Assembly: GCF_000317285.1 (NCBI RefSeq)
Contig: NZ_AJLN01000065.1
Location: 1-54,123 of the forward strand
Direction: 5' to 3'
From: Chlorogloeopsis fritschii PCC 6912
GTDB lineage: Bacteria > Cyanobacteriota > Cyanobacteriia > Cyanobacteriales > Nostocaceae
Length of the DNA stretch: 54,123 nucleotides
Shown here: positions 27,014 through 35,461 of the stretch, in pieces
How positions within the stretch are numbered: the first letter of the stretch is position 1
How the letters are laid out: each line of letters opens with the position of its first letter
The notes under the pieces: generated by a model
Told to the model about the DNA's origin: nothing
The model's input: the letters and a program-made list of their open reading frames with translations, nothing else
The model's database searches: none
Position numbers and translations under genes: made by a program

Positions 27014-28474
27014 TTAATCCCCACCACCACCACAACCTCCACAACCGCCGCAGCCGCTGCAACCACCACCGCCATCACCGCCGCCCCAGCCACCACAGCC
27101 ACCGTCACCACTAGAGCCACCATCACCACTACTATAACTGGGAGGATACAACACTTTACGTAAATCACCCAGAGGACTACCTACTAAAACAGAGGCACCA
27201 AATAGGGCAAATGCCAGTGCTACTTCTATTTGAGGATTTACCGTTGTCGCTTGTCTGAATTTTTGATGGCGAGCGTAAATCTTTTGTAGTACTTGCTCGC
27301 CGTATCGGCTACGAAAAATCGGCGTTTTTAGGAAAGAATAGCCAATTAAAGCTGTAGCGATACATAGTACAGTCAAATATCCTACTGGTTTATGTCGGGA
27401 AATTCCTACTAAAATCTTGCTCAGTCCAAGCAGCAGTAACGCAAAGATTAAAAAAGCAGGCAATTTTTGTGCTGACTTACCTTGATTCTCTGATACTAAC
27501 AGACCAAGTTCCTGTAAACGTATTCCTATTGAGCCTGTAGCATTTATGACTGCTGCTCTAACTATATTGATATTGCCATTCTCCTTTACAGCTTTCTCAA
27601 TACCCTGTTCTAAAGGTTGGCTGTCTTTGGGTAAAGGTGATTCTAAAGTGAGAGTACGTATTGTTGGATGTGGCTTTAAATACCCTCTTTGTACCAAACT
27701 AGTAATTGCTGTAGCCACTGCCCATTCTTTACCTTCAACTAAATAAGCTGTCTCATAAGTATCAAGGGAAACTGTCTCTGCAAACGGATTTTTGGCAGGT
27801 TGTCGCAAATACCATCGCAACAAGGTTGCACAGATAATAATTGTTGCTCCTAGCAATATATAAAACTCTAAAAACTCTGAACCTTTGAAGTTAAGCGGGT
27901 TGGGAATACTATCTATCATCAGTGGCGTACAACCGACGATCGCTATAGCTAACACCAATGTTATGAGGGCGATCGCGCTATTTTTAACACAAAACTTAGG
28001 TAAAATCCAATTCTGCTGCGTATTCACCCGCACAAAATGTATATCTCGTCCAAAACGCAACTCGGCTCGCGGCCAAATTTCGGCTGGTGGTGGCTGTTCA
28101 AAGAAATATTCATAACTTTCCAATGTCTTAGCGTACCAGCAGTCAAATTTACTTTGTTCATTGCTACCGCCACGAGTAGGCTCGTGATGTAATGATGTCT
28201 GCAATACTTGAGCGCAAAATTCATCCCAGTAGGAGCGCGTGTAAGTCAGGTGTAAATGCCAAGCTTGATCTACCTGATCTGAAGGTGTGACGGGATGCCC
28301 AGTAGCTATAGCTAAAAAAGCAAACTTTTTGTATTCGTCAATAACACGTTGGCTGTATTCTACCGTCCAGCCGTTATCTCGTGCTAGCCGCTTGCTAAAT
28401 GGTAACTGAGCATCGCTTCGATCCAACGAGAACTTTTGAATACGTTGATAAAGCTCTGCTTGCTGCGAATTCAT
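27014..28474 (-). CDS. TIGR04222-type membrane protein with Gly/Cys-rich tail
   Basis: A 486-aa protein. A soluble N-terminal part (about 1-165) contains DQAWHLHLTYTRSYWDEFC. About five membrane segments follow, including AIALITLVLAIAIVGCTPL, ILLGATIIICATLL and FLIFALLLLGLSKILVGI. A cytoplasm-facing or external loop holds YETAYLVEGKEWAVATAITS. The last 40 residues are almost only Gly, Ser, Asp and Cys (ending CGGCGGCGGGGD). This layout matches the TIGR04222 family, whose function is unknown. The start is ATG 28472-28474; a TTG directly precedes it. Confidence 0.75.
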   Translation of the reverse strand: MNSQQAELYQRIQKFSLDRSDAQLPFSKRLARDNGWTVEYSQRVIDEYKKFAFLAIATGHPVTPSDQVDQAWHLHLTYTRSYWDEFCAQVLQTSLHHEPTRGGSNEQSKFDCWYAKTLESYEYFFEQPPPAEIWPRAELRFGRDIHFVRVNTQQNWILPKFCVKNSAIALITLVLAIAIVGCTPLMIDSIPNPLNFKGSEFLEFYILLGATIIICATLLRWYLRQPAKNPFAETVSLDTYETAYLVEGKEWAVATAITSLVQRGYLKPHPTIRTLTLESPLPKDSQPLEQGIEKAVKENGNINIVRAAVINATGSIGIRLQELGLLVSENQGKSAQKLPAFLIFALLLLGLSKILVGISRHKPVGYLTVLCIATALIGYSFLKTPIFRSRYGEQVLQKIYARHQKFRQATTVNPQIEVALAFALFGASVLVGSPLGDLRKVLYPPSYSSGDGGSSGDGGCGGWGGGDGGGGCSGCGGCGGCGGGGD

Positions 28475-28595
28475 CAAGTTAATGTTTGATTCTGCGAATT
28501 TTAGTGTAATTCAAATGTAATACACACTTCGAGAAGTGACAACAGGCGATCGCACACCTATATACAGTGGCGATCACATGAGTAGCTAATACAGC

Positions 28596-31500
28596 CTACT
28601 TCACCTGGGCGCGGAAGCGAATGAAACCATAGGAATCAACAGGTGTACCTGCTCCCGTCGCTTTAGGTATCACATTTCCACTGGAAACCACTTTGACTAC
28701 AACAGCGCCGTTGGTATTAGTAGCAGAACAGGTAGCACCGCCAGTTCCGGTATTTGCAGGGAAAAATTGACCGCGATCACCATCAGTATGATCGCTACTC
28801 ATGCGCTGAGTGGGAGTAGTAGGTAAACTACTAGAACTCCAACCTAAAGCAATCCCTAAATCTGTACCCGTTGCACCCGTGTCTATAGTAATACCAGTAT
28901 CACTATTAAAACCTTGGGATTGGAAAGTCGTGTTTGCTGGGACTAAATCGCAAATAGTCACATTTTTAGAATCACCACCACCTTTAGACAGGAAGTACAC
29001 CGTATATTCCAAAACATCCCCAGGTTTGACAAAGCCACCATCAATTTTGCCACGTAGGTAAGTAGTATTAGGAGCAGGCCATTTAGAATCATTATCATCA
29101 GGAGCAGTAGGATCGGCAGCATCAGTATTATCTACAAATCCTGTGAGATCCACACCATTAATAGCTGTAATCCGTTTCACTAACAACAACTTGGGAGTAT
29201 TAGAGAAAGTAACTGTATCACTACTGCTGTTGTTATTAGTATTAACATCACCACCACCGGCAACATTAGCAGTATTAGTCACAGCAGGATTAGGATTAGC
29301 AGGAACAGACACAGTTACAGCCACAGCAGGGTAACTACTACCAGCCGCTAAACCATCACTGCGAGTACAACTAATAGCAGCGCCTGTACTGGGGCTACAA
29401 GCCCAACCTGAACCACCAGCAGCAGTAGCAGTAAATCCTGATGGTAAGGTATCCGTCACTGTTACAGTGCCACTACTAGCAGCACCACCGACATTAGAAA
29501 CCGTTAAATTATAAGTTCCCGATTGACCAGAACTAAAAGTACCAGAGTGAGTTTTGACAATAGTGATATCAGCACCAAAATAAACAGTATCCGTCCCACT
29601 ATTATTAGATATATTTACCACATCACCACCACCAGATACACTCGCTGTATTGGTTAAAGAGTTGGGAGCAGTACCAGAAATATTCACATTAATGAGAATC
29701 GGATTGTAACTTTGTCCAGATGCTAGGCTATCACTGCGAGTACAAGTAACCGTTTGACCGCTAACATTACAACTCCAACCCGTACCGCTAGCAGCAGTAG
29801 GAGTAAATCCGGTTACTAAAGTATCTGTCACCGTCACAGTACCACTAGTAGCGCTACCACCAACATTACTCACCAGTAGATTAAAAGTTCCCGTTCCACC
29901 TTTGAGGAATGTACCAGTATGGGTTTTGCTAATTGCTAAATCCGTACCAGTTGAAGTACCCACAGAGTTCTCATTATTACTAGTATTGATATCTCCACCA
30001 CCGGAAACACTAGCAGTATTGACAATGTAAGTCGGAGGGCTAGCTGCTACATTCACTGTCAAACTAATATCTGGATAAGCCGCACCATTAGCAGCTAACA
30101 CAGAAGTTCTCGTACAAGTTACAGTTTGTCCACTAATACCACAAGTCCAACCCGCACCACTAGCAGCAGTAGGAGTTAATCCTGCTGGTAAAGTATCACT
30201 CACGGTAACAGTCGAACCATTAGTAGCTTTACCACCAACGTTAACTACACTCAGGGTATAAACTGCACCATTTTGTCCCGGACTTAAAGTAGCTGGTGCT
30301 GTTTTGGTAATACTTAAATCCGTTTGATTAATATAGGTTGTGTCATTGACGTAATTATTACTGACATTATTTTCTGCGATCGCTAAAGCAACACTGGCAC
30401 TATTAAATAATTCATTACGGGGATTATTACTGACTGTCACCCCTAAAGTAATTACAGGATAACTACTACCAGCCGTTAAACCATCATTGCGAGTACAAGT
30501 CACTGTATAGCCAGTTGTGGAGTTACCAGTATGAGAACAACTCCAACCCGTACCACTAGCCGTAGGAGGAGCAGCACTTAAATCAGGCGGTAGGGAATCT
30601 GTTACCGTTACAGTAGTCCCATTCGCAACAGCTACACTTCCCACATTGCTCGCAGTCAGGCTGTAAGAACCTGTACCACCTTGATCGAAATTACCTGTAT
30701 GGGTTTTGATAATTGTTAAATCAGGAGTACCAGCAGGAGCAACAATCGGCGTGGAATCGGTAGCTGTGTTATTACCATTATTAGTATCACCCCCACCGGA
30801 GACAGTGGCAGAGTTCACAGGTGTAGGAGATGTAGGTGCTGTACTAGAGACATTCACACCAATCGTAATATCGGGATAAGCATTATTACCACCATTTAAA
30901 GCATCGCTAGTAGTACAAGTTACCGTGAGTTGATTGGCACTAATTGTACAACTCCAACCTGTACCGCTAGCAGTTGTAGCGGTTAATCCTGAAGTTGCTG
31001 GTAAGGTATCTGTAACTGTAACTGTGCCCGATGTAGCCGCATTACCGATATTGACCACACTCAAGGTATAACTACCCGTTTGTCCTTGGGTAAAGTTACT
31101 GGGTGTATGGGTTTTGAGAATAGTTAAGTCAGGAACACTATTAACCGTCGTCGTTTTACTAGCGGTGTTATTGCTACTATTGGACTCACCACCACCAAAA
31201 GCGATCGCATTATTAGTGACACTACTTGCCGCAGTAGTACTAATATTCACTGGCAAAGTCAAGCTAGAAGTACCAGCAGCATTAATTACAGTGCTATTAG
31301 TACAAGTTACAGTTTGTCCTGTGTAACTACAACTCCATCCACTAAAGGTAGTAGGACTAGTAAAATTAGGCGTAATCCCAGTTGGTAAAGTATCTGTGAC
31401 TGTGATTTGACCATTAGTAGCCGCAGAACCACTATTAGTTACAGTCAGAGTATAACTACCAGTTCCTCCTTGAGTAAATGAACCAGAATCAGTTTTACTA

Positions 31501-34500
31501 ATGGTTAAATCTGGTACACCTGTAATATTAATGTTGACAGAACTAGTGTTATTAGCTGTATTTGTTTCACCACCCGCCGCAGTGGGAGCAGTTGCAGGAA
31601 AAACATTAGTACCTGTAACCTGGGCAGTATTTGTTCTCGTACCCGTAGTTGCATTACCCGCAACCTCTACCGCAACTGTAATATCTGGATAGCTAGAACC
31701 AGCAGCTAAAGCATCACTGCGATTACAACTGACAGTAGCGCCTACCGTGGGACAAGTCCATCCCGTACCGCTAGCGGAAGTTGCTGTCATTCCTGTGGGT
31801 AAGGTATCAGTGACGAAAATTTGAGTTGCTGTAGTTGCAGTTTGTCCAAGGTTACGAACTCGCAGGATATAATTTCCGCTTTGTCCTTGGGCTAAGGTAG
31901 TTGGGCCAATTTTACTAATAGTTAAATCTTGGGCAGTGGGTATAGTTGTAGTTAAACTAACACTATTATTGCTAGTGTTTAACTCATAGGTATTAGGAGG
32001 AAAAGCAACGTTAGCAGTATTGATAAAACTACCCGAAGTTGGTAAACCGGAAACGTTGAGAGTAATAGCTGGGTAATTATTACCGGCGGCAATTGCCTGT
32101 TGAATGGTACAAGTAACTACAATGGGATTGGTAGTAGTTCTCGTACAACTCCAGCCATTAATATTAGTAGCAGTAGTATTTACATTACTCACCGTCACTC
32201 CACTAGGGAGGGTATCAGTCATGGTAACGGCGCGGTTGTTGGGAGTGGAAGCGGTAGCGGCGCTACTATTACCAACTGTGATGGTATAAGTGCCACCTGA
32301 TAGAGACTTAGAAACGGTTAAATCAGGAACAGCACCTGAACCTGTAGTTGTACTAGAACTATTATTAGTTGTGTTAGTATCACCACCATTATTAGTCGTG
32401 TCAATAGTCACTGTATTAGGAACAGTTTGCGCCACCCCAGAAGCGATACTGACGGTGACATTAATAGTTGCAGATGCACCCGGAGCTAAATTAGGGCTAG
32501 GATTAGTACAACTAAAAGTTTGGGCTGAACCTGTACAAGTCCATCCAGCAGGGGCAGAATAGGAACTATAAGCAACTTTCGCATCACTGATGGTATCGTT
32601 AAATGTAATCGCTCCTGTTGTTGTTGTTCCGCCAATATTGCTCACAGTGATGGCATAATTACCTGTACCACCAGCACTAAAATTACCAGAAGCAATTTTC
32701 AAAATAGTCACATCTGGGCCTGTACCAGTAGTTAAGGTTGTAGAGTTATTGTTAATATTGCCATCTCCAGGAACAGATACTAGGGCTTGGTTAACAAAGC
32801 TATTCCCAGAAGCAGCAGCACTAATAGTTACAGGTAAGCCAAAGGTAGAAGTTCCTGTAGTAGCAACTAAGTTAACGGTGCTACTACAAGTTACCGTTTG
32901 TCCGCTAGCGTTACAAGTCCAACCATTGAATGTACTAGGGTTAGTGAAATTGGCAGTTATCCCTGTAGGTAAGATATCTGTAACTGTAATTGTTGCCCCA
33001 TTTGTCGCCTGATTGCCAATATTATTGACGGTGAGGTTGTATGTTGCTGTCCCACCTTTAGTAAAAGATGTTGGAGTACTGGTTTTACTAATCGTTAAAT
33101 CAGGTGATGAACCAATCTGCACTGACAAGTTAGCTGTATTATTGCTGGCGTTACCATCCCCACCACCTGACACAGTTGCAGTGTTAGTGACTACACCCGC
33201 CGTAGCGTTAGCAGGGACATCTGCGGTAATAATGATGTTGGGTAAATTTGCACTGGCGGCAAAAGTATCACTGCGAGTACAAGTTACTACTTGCCCAGAA
33301 GTATTACAAGTCCAACCATTAGCAGTGTTATCTGTACTGATTTTTGTAGCGTTTGGTGTTAAACCAGTCGGTAAGGTATCTGTAACTGTGATTGTACCGG
33401 AAGTGCTGACTGTACCAATATTTTGCACTGCTAGAGTATAACTTACACCAGTTTGTCCTTGACCAACACTCACAGAACCGGTTTTAGTAATTTTTAAATC
33501 TGGTGCAGGGTTAACATTAACGTTAACCGTTGAGGAATTATTAGTTGTATCTTTATCATTGGGTGTGGAAACAGTCGCAGTATTAGCAATATTGCTACCG
33601 CTAATTGTGGGCTTAACAGTTAAGGTAATACTACTTGTACCATTAGCAGGAATTACACCAGAATTAGAGAAATTTAATGTTCCTTGATCTCCCGCAGTGC
33701 AAGCATTACCTAAAGCATTTTTACAACTCCAACCGCTACCAGTGAAACTTTGAAATTGCATTCCACTAGGAAGGTTTTCTTGGATAGTAGTTGTACCATT
33801 AGTTCCGGCTGTGGTGCTGAGGTTGGAAATATTTAATGTATAGTTGAAATTTGTGCCAACGGTTAAAGGACTAGTCGGTGCAGTTTTGTTAATAGTTAAA
33901 TCTGGAGCGTCTACAACTGTAATGTATGTTAGTCCTAAACCTGTACCATTATCAGCGTTGTAGTGATAACTAGAACCAGAATAATCTAAAATTAAGTGAC
34001 TGACTGGTACAGGGTTAGCTACACCAGCAGTAGATGGCATTGCTAAAACTTTAATAGTATAAACAGTAGTTACATTATTACCAACTTTGGCATCACTATC
34101 ACTGCCATCACCATACTGTTTAGGATAGTTAATGCCATTACAAGCACTAGAACTCGTATGATAACCTATAAAACTCGGATCGGAAATCCACCCACAAGCA
34201 TCAGCATAAACGGTACTATTTACTGTTCCTGTGGGAGTTTCGTAAGTAGTTTTTACCCGCAATAATTGAAAAACAATATTAGGAAAGTCTGAAGTTAATA
34301 CTAACTGGGGATAAGCTGTAGCTGTTGCAGCTTTGAGTGCAAAATCATAAGTTCCACCCACGTAAACAGTGTTAGAACCGGTGGTTAAGTTAGTAAAAGA
34401 CAAGATGCTGTTACGTGCTTGAGAAATTAATCTTTCTACATACAATTGTCTACCGGCTGGGGTAGAAACAGGGCTGGTATTATCAGCAGAAGCTGTAATT

Positions 34501-35207
34501 TGATATGGTAATGTGGCGTCATAAGAGCTAGGGTTACGAGCAACTTTAATGTTGTAATAAGCATCAAAACAATTAGGAGGAGTAAAGTTAATGTTGTACT
34601 TTGCTCTTCTAGTTTGTCCTCCTCCTGAGTTAGGATAAGCAATTTCTGGATCTGGCCCACTCGGTAATGAAACTAATTGAGGAATACCGGGAACTGTGTT
34701 TTTACTTATAGTTTGAAATGCAGGAAATTGTAAACTAATGGCACTGCTTCCACTAGCATTAAATGTTATCGTTAAGTTATTAGCTGGACTACTACCTACA
34801 TTACAGACTCGCGCCCCAATAACATAAGTATTTGGGCCAACGTTAACGTTATTACTATCTAACCCCACAAAATCCCATGTTAGGGGTTCAATAATTAAAC
34901 TAGCTGCGGCTAACGCTGGTGGTGAAAAAAATAGCCCAATTCCTGTAAAATTAATAGTAAATATAAAGGCTGTTAAGGTAGTTATTATAAATCTGGCAAA
35001 TTTGTGTTTTTTAACTGGTTGTTTCTTCTGTTTTTTAGTGAAATTACATGATAGTTCACTGAATAAACATAGGACATTTTTAGTAAAAAGTATCAATATA
35101 TTAACTAACAACTTTGGAATATTTTTAAGAATATTTCTAAATATGAAACGCCAGCATAACTTCAGTCTTTTAGCAATGTTTCTAGTTGTTTTGATGATGA
35201 GTTCCAT
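28596..35207 (-). CDS. Giant DUF11-repeat surface protein (2203 aa)
   Basis: After an unusually long N-terminal leader (about 100 residues; hydrophobic core FIITTLTAFIFTINFTGIGL, likely cleavage after PPALAAA), a 330-residue unique region is followed by twelve DUF11 repeats of about 110-125 residues. Each repeat starts like PDLTISKT, contains VTDTLPTG, a Cys pair (GWTC...VTC) and ends VTNTATVSGGGD. A C-terminal module (PKLLLVKRITAINGVDLTGF...) ends in IRFRAQVK. All twelve repeats keep the two Cys, suggesting a disulfide each. DUF11 repeats are seen in bacterial surface proteins, so an extended stalk or fibre is likely. It is the last and largest gene of the surface cluster. The start is ATG 35205-35207, without a strong ribosome binding site. 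Confidence 0.85.
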   Translation of the reverse strand: MELIIKTTRNIAKRLKLCWRFIFRNILKNIPKLLVNILILFTKNVLCLFSELSCNFTKKQKKQPVKKHKFARFIITTLTAFIFTINFTGIGLFFSPPALAAASLIIEPLTWDFVGLDSNNVNVGPNTYVIGARVCNVGSSPANNLTITFNASGSSAISLQFPAFQTISKNTVPGIPQLVSLPSGPDPEIAYPNSGGGQTRRAKYNINFTPPNCFDAYYNIKVARNPSSYDATLPYQITASADNTSPVSTPAGRQLYVERLISQARNSILSFTNLTTGSNTVYVGGTYDFALKAATATAYPQLVLTSDFPNIVFQLLRVKTTYETPTGTVNSTVYADACGWISDPSFIGYHTSSSACNGINYPKQYGDGSDSDAKVGNNVTTVYTIKVLAMPSTAGVANPVPVSHLILDYSGSSYHYNADNGTGLGLTYITVVDAPDLTINKTAPTSPLTVGTNFNYTLNISNLSTTAGTNGTTTIQENLPSGMQFQSFTGSGWSCKNALGNACTAGDQGTLNFSNSGVIPANGTSSITLTVKPTISGSNIANTATVSTPNDKDTTNNSSTVNVNVNPAPDLKITKTGSVSVGQGQTGVSYTLAVQNIGTVSTSGTITVTDTLPTGLTPNATKISTDNTANGWTCNTSGQVVTCTRSDTFAASANLPNIIITADVPANATAGVVTNTATVSGGGDGNASNNTANLSVQIGSSPDLTISKTSTPTSFTKGGTATYNLTVNNIGNQATNGATITVTDILPTGITANFTNPSTFNGWTCNASGQTVTCSSTVNLVATTGTSTFGLPVTISAAASGNSFVNQALVSVPGDGNINNNSTTLTTGTGPDVTILKIASGNFSAGGTGNYAITVSNIGGTTTTGAITFNDTISDAKVAYSSYSAPAGWTCTGSAQTFSCTNPSPNLAPGASATINVTVSIASGVAQTVPNTVTIDTTNNGGDTNTTNNSSSTTTGSGAVPDLTVSKSLSGGTYTITVGNSSAATASTPNNRAVTMTDTLPSGVTVSNVNTTATNINGWSCTRTTTNPIVVTCTIQQAIAAGNNYPAITLNVSGLPTSGSFINTANVAFPPNTYELNTSNNSVSLTTTIPTAQDLTISKIGPTTLAQGQSGNYILRVRNLGQTATTATQIFVTDTLPTGMTATSASGTGWTCPTVGATVSCNRSDALAAGSSYPDITVAVEVAGNATTGTRTNTAQVTGTNVFPATAPTAAGGETNTANNTSSVNINITGVPDLTISKTDSGSFTQGGTGSYTLTVTNSGSAATNGQITVTDTLPTGITPNFTSPTTFSGWSCSYTGQTVTCTNSTVINAAGTSSLTLPVNISTTAASSVTNNAIAFGGGESNSSNNTASKTTTVNSVPDLTILKTHTPSNFTQGQTGSYTLSVVNIGNAATSGTVTVTDTLPATSGLTATTASGTGWSCTISANQLTVTCTTSDALNGGNNAYPDITIGVNVSSTAPTSPTPVNSATVSGGGDTNNGNNTATDSTPIVAPAGTPDLTIIKTHTGNFDQGGTGSYSLTASNVGSVAVANGTTVTVTDSLPPDLSAAPPTASGTGWSCSHTGNSTTGYTVTCTRNDGLTAGSSYPVITLGVTVSNNPRNELFNSASVALAIAENNVSNNYVNDTTYINQTDLSITKTAPATLSPGQNGAVYTLSVVNVGGKATNGSTVTVSDTLPAGLTPTAASGAGWTCGISGQTVTCTRTSVLAANGAAYPDISLTVNVAASPPTYIVNTASVSGGGDINTSNNENSVGTSTGTDLAISKTHTGTFLKGGTGTFNLLVSNVGGSATSGTVTVTDTLVTGFTPTAASGTGWSCNVSGQTVTCTRSDSLASGQSYNPILINVNISGTAPNSLTNTASVSGGGDVVNISNNSGTDTVYFGADITIVKTHSGTFSSGQSGTYNLTVSNVGGAASSGTVTVTDTLPSGFTATAAGGSGWACSPSTGAAISCTRSDGLAAGSSYPAVAVTVSVPANPNPAVTNTANVAGGGDVNTNNNSSSDTVTFSNTPKLLLVKRITAINGVDLTGFVDNTDAADPTAPDDNDSKWPAPNTTYLRGKIDGGFVKPGDVLEYTVYFLSKGGGDSKNVTICDLVPANTTFQSQGFNSDTGITIDTGATGTDLGIALGWSSSSLPTTPTQRMSSDHTDGDRGQFFPANTGTGGATCSATNTNGAVVVKVVSSGNVIPKATGAGTPVDSYGFIRFRAQVK

Positions 35208-35272
35208 ATATTTGATTTTGAGATAAAAACCGAGTATCCAAGTTAAAAATTAGGTTAAATATGAGGGGAGCA

Positions 35273-35461
35273 TTAATAATTCCTGATAGGACGAATTAAT
35301 GCAGGATAGGCTGGTTCAGATGTTCCATACTGGGGATGAATAGCGATCGCACTTACCCGTTCTCCAGCCTTTAGGTTTCCCAATCTTGCGGTGAATCTAC
35401 CAGTGTTATCGGTATTTACTGGGCGATCGCTTGATATAGGTTTCCACATCAATAGTTTCAT
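35273..35461 (-). CDS. Small 62-aa protein coupled to the outer-membrane barrel gene
   Basis: The ATG (35459-35461) overlaps the TGA of the upstream 1298-aa gene (ATGA), so translation is probably coupled. The product reads SDRPVNTDNTGRFTARLGN, LKAGERVSAIAIHPQYGTSE and ends PALIRPIRNY. It resembles one strand-rich Ig-like/carboxypeptidase-regulatory repeat and has no signal peptide. Either it is a small real partner, or it is the tail of the upstream protein split off by a frameshift. I cannot decide between these. Confidence 0.5.
   Translation of the reverse strand: MKLLMWKPISSDRPVNTDNTGRFTARLGNLKAGERVSAIAIHPQYGTSEPAYPALIRPIRNY

Noticed and set aside
26965-27168. 67-codon Val/Ala-rich frame at the end of the TIGR04222 gene
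   Set aside because: Same-strand shadow, in another reading frame, of the Gly/Cys-rich tail; no start signal.
28810-33441. Several plus-strand frames opposite the giant DUF11 gene, rich in Val and Leu
   Set aside because: They are antisense shadows of the repeated coding sequence; their hydrophobic composition follows from Thr/Asn-rich codons on the other strand.
28596-35207. Near-identical DNA repeats in the giant gene considered as a CRISPR-like or tandem array
   Set aside because: Units are about 350 bases, protein-level repeats with diverged DNA and no spacers; they are domain repeats.
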